From contig JACDAH010000506.1 of assembly GCA_013695505.1 (NCBI GenBank), positions 1-5,814 of the forward strand: 5,814 nt of DNA, given 5' to 3'. This DNA is from Chloroflexota bacterium (lineage in GTDB: Bacteria > Chloroflexota > Limnocylindria > Limnocylindrales > CSP1-4). Each line of letters opens with the position of its first letter. Positions within the stretch are counted from its first letter, which is position 1. This document shows, piece after piece, positions 1-5,814 of the stretch. A program made the position numbers and the translations under genes. The notes under the pieces are model-generated. The model was not told where the DNA came from. It was given only the letters and a program-made list of their open reading frames with translations, and searched no databases.

Positions 1-87
1 ACGCCGATGGTGGCGCCCCCGCCGATCGTCGCGCCGCCCGCGCCGCGTTCGGACGACGACCCGGCCGCCGCCCGCGTGCCGCGATGA
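1..87 (+). CDS. C-terminal tail of an upstream protein, probably diadenylate cyclase CdaA (partial)
   Basis: Reading frame 1 is open from the first base and ends in TGA at 85-87, giving 28 residues and no start. The peptide is rich in Pro, Ala and Asp/Arg, includes APPPIVAPPAPRSDDD, and looks like a disordered tail rather than a folded domain. Its stop overlaps the ATG of the next gene in an ATGA arrangement, typical of translationally coupled operon partners. The fragment contains no diagnostic motif. The identity as CdaA rests only on context: cdaA normally lies immediately upstream of the YbbR gene cdaR and glmM. A Pro-rich cytoplasmic tail after the DAC domain would fit. That the end is coding is moderately well supported; the name is inference. 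Confidence 0.55.
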   Translation, partial: TPMVAPPPIVAPPAPRSDDDPAAARVPR

Positions 88-1319
88 ACCGGCTCGTCGG
101 GCTCGTCGTCTACAACTGGCCCCTGAAGCTTGCCGCGATCGCCCTCGCGACCCTCCTCTACGCCGGCCTCGTCGTGTCGCAGTCGACCTTCGAGCTGCCG
201 TCGCCGGTCACGATCACCCCGATCAACCAGCCCGACAACGCGTTCCTCCTGACCACGCTGCCGCCGGTGACGACGATCCGCTACGTCTCGAGCAGCGACG
301 TGGGCGCACCCGCCACGCCGGCCAGCTTCTCGGCCACGATCGATCTCAGCGGCATCAACCCGGAGTCGGGCGGCCTGACCTACCGGAACGTCGACGTCAA
401 GTCGATCGACCCGCGCTTCCTCGTCGTCGACTGGGAGCCCCGCGCGCTCAACGTCCAGCTCGATCCGCTGAAGTCGTACAAGGTCCCGGTCCGGGTCAAC
501 CCCGGGCCCATCCCCGATAACCTCGACGTTCGCCCGGCGGAGCTCAGCGCGTCGACCGTCACCGTATCCGGACCGGATTCGGTGGTGCGGCTCGTCGTCG
601 CCGCCCAGGCCGACGTCCTGATCGATCCGTCCGGGTTGACGGTCGACCGGGATGTCCCCCTCATCCCCGTCGATCAGCTCGGGAACCGGCTCACCCCGGT
701 TCGGGTGGATCCGAGCACCGTCCACGTCACCATCCCGGTCTTCAGCAACGCGAAGCAGAAGACGCTTGCGGTGAACCCGATCGTGACCGGCACGCCCCCG
801 GCAGGCTACGAGGTCGACACGATCACGGTGAACCCGGCAACGGTGTCGGTGGAGGGCGACGCGGATCAGCTCTCGGTCCTCGCCCGCGCCGACACGGACC
901 AGATCTCGATCGGGGCGGCGACCGGGACGATCGACGCGGACGTGGAGCTCGCCCTGCCGGCGGGCGTCCTGCCGATCGGCCCGAAGTCCGTCCACGTGAC
1001 GATCACGATGAAGGCAGAGATCGGCACGAAGACCTTCCAGGCAGGGGTGCTGCCGGTCGGCGAGCAGCCCTCGCTCAGCTATCAGTATTCGACGCTCAAT
1101 GTCTACGTCAACGTCGCCGGGCCGTTGGCCGATCTCGACCGCCTCGACCCGAGCGGATTCGTCGTGCCCATCGACGTGACCGGGCTGGGCGTCGGGGTCC
1201 ACGACATCGTCCCGACGCCGAACCTCCAGGCGGGTCTCCGCCTGGTGCGGCTCCTTCCACCCGCCGTGACGGTGACGATCACCCCCGGGGCCAGCCCCGC
1301 CCCGTCGGCGGGCGGCTGA
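84..1319 (+). CDS. cdaR: YbbR-repeat membrane protein, CdaA regulator CdaR
   Basis: This is a 411-residue protein with one N-terminal membrane segment (about residues 12-32) introduced by NWPLKLAAIALATLLYAGLV, a close match to the N-terminal NxxLKLLAL-type signature of YbbR proteins. The rest is predicted outside the membrane and divides into about four beta-rich YbbR repeats, near residues 36-126, 131-218, 226-310 and 315-400. Several repeats contain xVxVxGP/GDxxxL turns (VSGPDSVVRL, VEGDADQLSV, VAGPLADLDRL) and end in V-x-V-T-I strands. The C-terminus is a short Pro/Ala/Gly/Ser tail. In Bacillota, CdaR binds the c-di-AMP cyclase CdaA and modulates its activity. The ATG at 84 overlaps the upstream TGA, and no other ATG or GTG lies in frame before it within the window. 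No Shine-Dalgarno is evident, so translation is probably coupled. glmM follows after 1 nt. Family assignment is firm; the regulatory role is transferred from family knowledge. Confidence 0.9.
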   Translation: MNRLVGLVVYNWPLKLAAIALATLLYAGLVVSQSTFELPSPVTITPINQPDNAFLLTTLPPVTTIRYVSSSDVGAPATPASFSATIDLSGINPESGGLTYRNVDVKSIDPRFLVVDWEPRALNVQLDPLKSYKVPVRVNPGPIPDNLDVRPAELSASTVTVSGPDSVVRLVVAAQADVLIDPSGLTVDRDVPLIPVDQLGNRLTPVRVDPSTVHVTIPVFSNAKQKTLAVNPIVTGTPPAGYEVDTITVNPATVSVEGDADQLSVLARADTDQISIGAATGTIDADVELALPAGVLPIGPKSVHVTITMKAEIGTKTFQAGVLPVGEQPSLSYQYSTLNVYVNVAGPLADLDRLDPSGFVVPIDVTGLGVGVHDIVPTPNLQAGLRLVRLLPPAVTVTITPGASPAPSAGG

Positions 1320-1320
1320 G

Positions 1321-2655
1321 GTGCCCCGCCTCTTCGGGACCGACGGAATCCGCGGAGTCGCCAACATCGAGCTCAAGCCGACGCTTGCCTACGCGCTCGG
1401 CCGGGCCACCGCCCATCACCTCGTCGGAAAGGGCGGTCTGCTCGTGGTCGGCCAGGACACCCGGCGCTCGGGCGACATGTTCGTGGCCGCCATCGCGTCC
1501 GGCGCGACGAGCCTCGGGGCCGAGGTCCGGATCGCGGGCTGCGTCCCGACCCCGGCCCTCGCCTATCTCGCGGGCACCGGCGACTTCGCGGCCGGGATCA
1601 TGGTCTCGGCATCGCACAACCCGGCCGAGGACAACGGCCTCAAGGTGCTCGATTCCCATGGGCTCAAACTCGATGACGGCGTCGAGGAGGAGATCGAGCA
1701 GCTCATCTGGCGAACCGAGGAGCTCGGGTCGGTCGGCAATGCCGAGATCGGCAGATCCGTCGTCGACCCGGGGCTCCTCGACCGCTACCGCCAGCACCGC
1801 CTCGGTCTGGCCGGCACCATCGACGCCGGCGGCCTGCGGATCGTCCTCGACTGCGCCAACGGCTCCGGCGGCGTCGTCGGGCCGGAGATCCTGGCTGCGA
1901 CCGGCGCGACCGTCGAGGTGATTCACAACGACCCGGACGGGATCAACATCAACGTCGGATCGGGGGCGACGGCGCCGGCCTCGCTGGCCGCCGCCGTCCG
2001 AGAGCGTGGCGCCGACGTCGGGTTCGCCCTCGACGGGGACGCCGACCGGCTGATCGCGGTCGACGCGGCGGGCGAGATCGTCGATGGCGACCAGGTCCTC
2101 GGCATCCTGGCCCTCGACCGGATCGAGCGCGGCGTGCTGCCCGAAGGCGCCCTCGTCGTGTCGGTCCTCTCGAATGGCGGCCTCCAGGCCACGATCGAGG
2201 CCGCCGGCGGCCAGGTGATCAGGACCCCCGTCGGCGACAAGTACATCCTGGAGGGGATGCAGGTCTCGGGGGCGCATCTCGGCGGCGAGAAGAGCGGCCA
2301 CGTCATCGTCCTCGAGCACACGACCTCGGGTGACGGGATCGTGACCGGGCTCGAGGTGCTTCGCGTGATGACCCGCGCCGGCCGAGGCCTCGCCGAGCTC
2401 GCCGAACGGATCCCGATGCTCCCCCAGCAGCAGCGTGCGGTGAAGGCCCGCCACAAGGATCAGTGGGAGGGCGATCCGGCCATCCAGCGGGCGATCCGCG
2501 ACGCCGAGGCCCGGCTTGGAAACGCCGGCCGGGTGCTCGTCCGACCGTCCGGCACCGAGCCTGCGCTGCGGGTCATGGTCGAAGGCCCCGATGCCGATCT
2601 CGTCAGCGAGCTCGCCGACGCGATTTCGGCCCTCGCGAGCGAGCGACTAAACTGA
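1321..2655 (+). CDS. glmM: Phosphoglucosamine mutase GlmM
   Basis: This enzyme interconverts glucosamine-6-phosphate and glucosamine-1-phosphate in the cytoplasm, on the path to UDP-GlcNAc. The 444-residue length matches the family. Four alpha-D-phosphohexomutase signatures appear in order: the N-terminal LFGTDGIRG (4-12); the catalytic serine loop SASHNP (96-101, phosphoserine expected at S98); the Mg-binding loop DGDADR (238-243, with D238, D240 and D242); the sugar-recognition loop GEKSGH (322-327); and the phosphate-binding RPSGTEP (408-414). The last-but-one loop has Lys where GlmM proteins I know usually have Gln. The start is GTG at 1321, one base after the cdaR stop; it places the N-terminal motif exactly where the family has it. 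There is no convincing Shine-Dalgarno, so coupling to cdaR is likely. In Bacillota GlmM also binds and inhibits CdaA, which fits this neighbourhood. The gene ends in TGA at 2653-2655. Confidence 0.97.
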   Translation: MPRLFGTDGIRGVANIELKPTLAYALGRATAHHLVGKGGLLVVGQDTRRSGDMFVAAIASGATSLGAEVRIAGCVPTPALAYLAGTGDFAAGIMVSASHNPAEDNGLKVLDSHGLKLDDGVEEEIEQLIWRTEELGSVGNAEIGRSVVDPGLLDRYRQHRLGLAGTIDAGGLRIVLDCANGSGGVVGPEILAATGATVEVIHNDPDGININVGSGATAPASLAAAVRERGADVGFALDGDADRLIAVDAAGEIVDGDQVLGILALDRIERGVLPEGALVVSVLSNGGLQATIEAAGGQVIRTPVGDKYILEGMQVSGAHLGGEKSGHVIVLEHTTSGDGIVTGLEVLRVMTRAGRGLAELAERIPMLPQQQRAVKARHKDQWEGDPAIQRAIRDAEARLGNAGRVLVRPSGTEPALRVMVEGPDADLVSELADAISALASERLN

Positions 2656-2660
2656 GCGCC

Positions 2661-2677
2661 GGCGCCGGGGCGGCGCC
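2661..2677 (+). other. GC hairpin downstream of glmM
   Basis: GGCGCCG at 2661-2667 is a perfect inverted repeat of CGGCGCC at 2671-2677, leaving a 3-nt GGG loop. The stem begins 5 nt after the glmM stop codon. There is no following T-run, so it is not a canonical intrinsic terminator. The inner GGCGCC is itself palindromic, so alternative pairings exist, including the overlapping GCGCCGGCGC at 2656-2665. It could protect the 3' end of an upstream mRNA segment or attenuate weakly, or be chance in such GC-rich sequence. Confidence 0.4.
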
Positions 2678-2716
2678 ACGCCCGAACCAGGCCCGACGGT
2701 CGCTGCCGCGGGACGC

Positions 2717-2723
2717 GGAGGAG
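2717..2723 (+). promoter_or_regulatory. Strong Shine-Dalgarno for glmS
   Basis: GGAGGAG is followed by an 8-nt spacer to the ATG at 2732. It is the strongest ribosome binding site in the window and fixes the glmS start, whose second residue must be the catalytic cysteine. The cdaR, glmM and acpS starts have no comparable site. Confidence 0.85.
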
Positions 2724-2731
2724 ACAGCGAC

Positions 2732-4564
<1,833 letters not shown>

Positions 4565-4570
4565 CGGTTC

Positions 4571-5200
4571 GTGGCCGTGCCGTCCGAGTCCGCTCCGGCG
4601 CCCGTCGCGTCCGTCGCGGGCGCACTCGGTGGCGCCGTACCTGCCGGAACCACGGAGCTCGGCATCGACATCATCAAGGTCGACCGGATCCGGGCCTCGA
4701 TCGAACGCTTCGGCGAGCGCTTCTCGAAGCGCGTCCTGACGCCCGGCGAGCAGCGCTACGTCCGCATGCGGCCCGAGACGTTCGCTGGCCGGTGGGCCGC
4801 GAAGGAGGCCGTGAGCAAGGTCCTCGGCCTCGGTGTCCGGGGCATCGGCTGGAAGGACATCGAGATCGATCGACTGCCGACCGGCCAGCCATCGGTCCGG
4901 CTCCACGGCCGCGCGGCGGCCCGTGCCGAGCAGCTTGGCATGGAACGGGTCGCGGTTTCGATCAGCCACGAGTCGGACTACGCGGTCGCGATCGCGTTCG
5001 GGGTGCGGACGACGGGCGGGCGCTACGTCTTCCCGCTCGACATCGACGATCGGCTCGACGACCGCGAGAAGCGTCTCCTGGGCCGGATGGAGCGGCTGCG
5101 TGAGCTCCACGAGGCGAATGCCGCTCTCGACCCCGGGACGAGCGGGGACAGCGAGCCGCGTGTGACCGCGGCGATCCCGAACCCCGAGGACCGGTCGTGA
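4571..5200 (+). CDS. acpS: Holo-[acyl-carrier-protein] synthase AcpS with N- and C-terminal extensions
   Basis: AcpS transfers 4'-phosphopantetheine from CoA to the serine of acyl carrier protein, activating it for fatty-acid synthesis. The core spans about residues 29-145: GIDIIKVDRI (31-40, Mg ligand D33), LTPGEQRY (56-63), FAGRWAAKEAVSKVLG (71-86, with the WxxKEA signature and Mg ligand E79) and SISHESDYAVA (130-140). The protein is 209 residues, whereas typical AcpS is about 120-130. The first ~28 residues are low-complexity Ala/Pro/Val/Gly. About 65 residues follow the core, with a highly charged likely helix or short coiled coil (about 159-187) and then a disordered acidic end. GTG at 4571 or GTG at 4577 are the only usual start codons before the core, so an N-terminal extension is hard to avoid. 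No Shine-Dalgarno is seen; initiation is probably coupled to glmS termination 6 nt upstream. The final TGA overlaps the nnrD GTG. The family call is firm; the role of the extensions is unknown. Confidence 0.92.
   Translation: MAVPSESAPAPVASVAGALGGAVPAGTTELGIDIIKVDRIRASIERFGERFSKRVLTPGEQRYVRMRPETFAGRWAAKEAVSKVLGLGVRGIGWKDIEIDRLPTGQPSVRLHGRAAARAEQLGMERVAVSISHESDYAVAIAFGVRTTGGRYVFPLDIDDRLDDREKRLLGRMERLRELHEANAALDPGTSGDSEPRVTAAIPNPEDRS
5186..5190 (+). promoter_or_regulatory. Shine-Dalgarno for nnrD inside the end of acpS
   Basis: GAGGA lies 6 nt before the GTG at 5197, within the last acpS codons. It supports the GTGA-overlap start for nnrD and reinitiation by ribosomes finishing acpS. Confidence 0.65.
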
Positions 5201-5814
5201 CCGGCCGCGGACAGCTCGGCTTCACACGCGTCGACGTTCCGGGCACGGACGGCGCGCAGGCGAAGCAGCCGCCGATCGAGGGCGCCCAGCTCCTCGACGA
5301 CGAGATCGCATCGAGCCTGCTCCCGGAGCGTGACAAGCGCGGTCACAAGGGCGCGTTCGGCAAGCTGCTGGTCCTCGCCGGGTCGCTCGACTATGCCGGC
5401 GCAGCCCTCCTGGTCTGCCGCGCCGCGGGCCGGGCCGGCGCCGGACTCGTCACCCTGGCCGTTCCCGAGTCGCTCCAGCCGCTGTTCGCGGCGAAGGTGA
5501 TCGAGGCCACGACGATGGCCCTTCCGGAGGACGATGTCGAGGAGATCGACCCCGAGCCGGCCCTCGCCCGGATCCTCGACCACGAGCACGACGCGATCGT
5601 CGTCGGGCCCGGGCTGCGGCCGGGACTCGCGACCGCCGAGCTCGTCCGGATGCTGCTCGCGACCGGCGAGGATGCCGGGGCCGCGCCGATCCTGCTCGAC
5701 GCCGAGGCGCTCCGCTCGCTGGCCACGATGGAGGGCTGGTGGGACGGCGACCGCCGGCCGAGCGTTCTGACGCCGCATGCCGGCGAGTTCGCCCGCCTTC
5801 GGGCCGGCAGCGGC
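5197..5814 (+). CDS. nnrD: ADP-dependent NAD(P)H-hydrate dehydratase, NnrD/YjeF C-terminal type (3' end beyond window)
   Basis: This enzyme dehydrates the S-epimer of hydrated NADH or NADPH back to the active cofactor using ADP, a metabolite-repair reaction. The open frame runs 206 codons to the window edge without a stop. Family hallmarks are HKGAFGKLLVLAGS (50-63), AGRAGAGLVTLAVPES (77-92), IVVGPGL (134-140), LLDAEAL (166-172) and LTPHAGEFARL (191-201). The glycine-rich GSGDVL-type catalytic segment normally found further on lies beyond the window. The protein begins directly with the dehydratase, preceded by a ~40-residue leader, so it lacks the NnrE epimerase domain that is often fused in front. 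The GTG at 5197 overlaps the acpS TGA (GTGA) and has a GAGGA 6 nt upstream. LDAEAL has Glu where the family commonly has LDAD. Assignment to the family is strong; completeness cannot be judged. Confidence 0.93.
   Translation, partial: MTGRGQLGFTRVDVPGTDGAQAKQPPIEGAQLLDDEIASSLLPERDKRGHKGAFGKLLVLAGSLDYAGAALLVCRAAGRAGAGLVTLAVPESLQPLFAAKVIEATTMALPEDDVEEIDPEPALARILDHEHDAIVVGPGLRPGLATAELVRMLLATGEDAGAAPILLDAEALRSLATMEGWWDGDRRPSVLTPHAGEFARLRAGSG

Larger units (their letters stand above)
2656..2731 (+). promoter_or_regulatory. glmM-glmS intergenic leader (76 nt)
   Basis: This is the only non-overlapping gap of any size in the window. It is extremely GC-rich, contains no AT-rich -10-like hexamer, and holds a 7-bp hairpin near its 5' end and a strong ribosome binding site near its 3' end. 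Its length is well below the roughly 145-nt core of a glmS ribozyme and the ribozyme fold is not recognisable. It may simply be a spacer that lets ribosomes initiate on glmS independently of glmM. Any regulatory role is inference. Confidence 0.35.

Noticed and set aside
1279..2454. 391-codon open frame on the minus strand opposite glmM
   Set aside because: Same compositional artefact; it overlaps the conserved glmM almost completely and shows no family signature or ribosome binding site.
2661..2677. Rho-independent terminator after glmM
   Set aside because: The stem is only 7 bp and no T-rich tract follows; the operon clearly continues into glmS with a strong ribosome binding site.
2656..2731. 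Possible glmS ribozyme upstream of glmS, suggested by AGCGCC after the glmM stop
   Set aside because: The gap is only 76 nt, far short of the ribozyme core, and the remaining conserved elements and pseudoknot arrangement are not visible. GCGCC is expected by chance in this composition.

Overview
The window is about 5.8 kb of very GC-rich DNA with G/C strongly preferred at third codon positions. It is filled almost wall to wall by one set of co-directional plus-strand genes. The order is: tail of an upstream gene (probably the diadenylate cyclase cdaA), a YbbR-repeat membrane protein (cdaR), glmM, glmS, acpS and the first part of nnrD. Junctions are very tight: an ATGA overlap, a 1-nt gap, a 76-nt gap, a 6-nt gap and a GTGA overlap. 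Three of the five starts are GTG. No promoter or canonical terminator is visible, so the window looks like the interior of a single long operon that continues on both sides.

Taxonomy is inferred from gene order and composition only. The order cdaR-glmM-glmS, presumably with cdaA in front, is the arrangement known from Bacillota such as Bacillus subtilis. The acpS-nnrD continuation is seen near glmM/glmS in high-GC Actinomycetota, but those usually make c-di-AMP with DisA and lack cdaA-cdaR. A high-GC genome that combines the two best fits a Chloroflexota lineage, though this is not proven.

Region by region: 1-87 is the Pro/Ala-rich end of the upstream protein. 84-1319 encodes an N-terminally anchored protein with about four YbbR repeats. 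1321-2655 is a complete phosphoglucosamine mutase. 2656-2731 is the only real intergenic gap; it holds a short GC hairpin and a strong Shine-Dalgarno. 2732-4564 is a complete glucosamine-6-phosphate synthase. 4571-5200 is a holo-ACP synthase with unusual extensions at both ends. 5197 to the window end is an ADP-dependent NAD(P)H-hydrate dehydratase cut off by the window edge.

GlmS makes glucosamine-6-P from fructose-6-P and glutamine, and GlmM converts it to glucosamine-1-P, the route to UDP-GlcNAc and peptidoglycan. In Bacillota, CdaR and GlmM physically modulate the c-di-AMP cyclase CdaA, so co-transcription links wall-precursor supply with turgor and cell-wall signalling. AcpS activates acyl carrier protein for lipid synthesis, and NnrD repairs hydrated NAD(P)H; both look like housekeeping passengers. 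I found no mobile element, CRISPR array, RNA gene or clearly novel system. The points most worth a second look are the extended AcpS, the in-frame TAG junction between glmS and acpS, and the small glmS leader.
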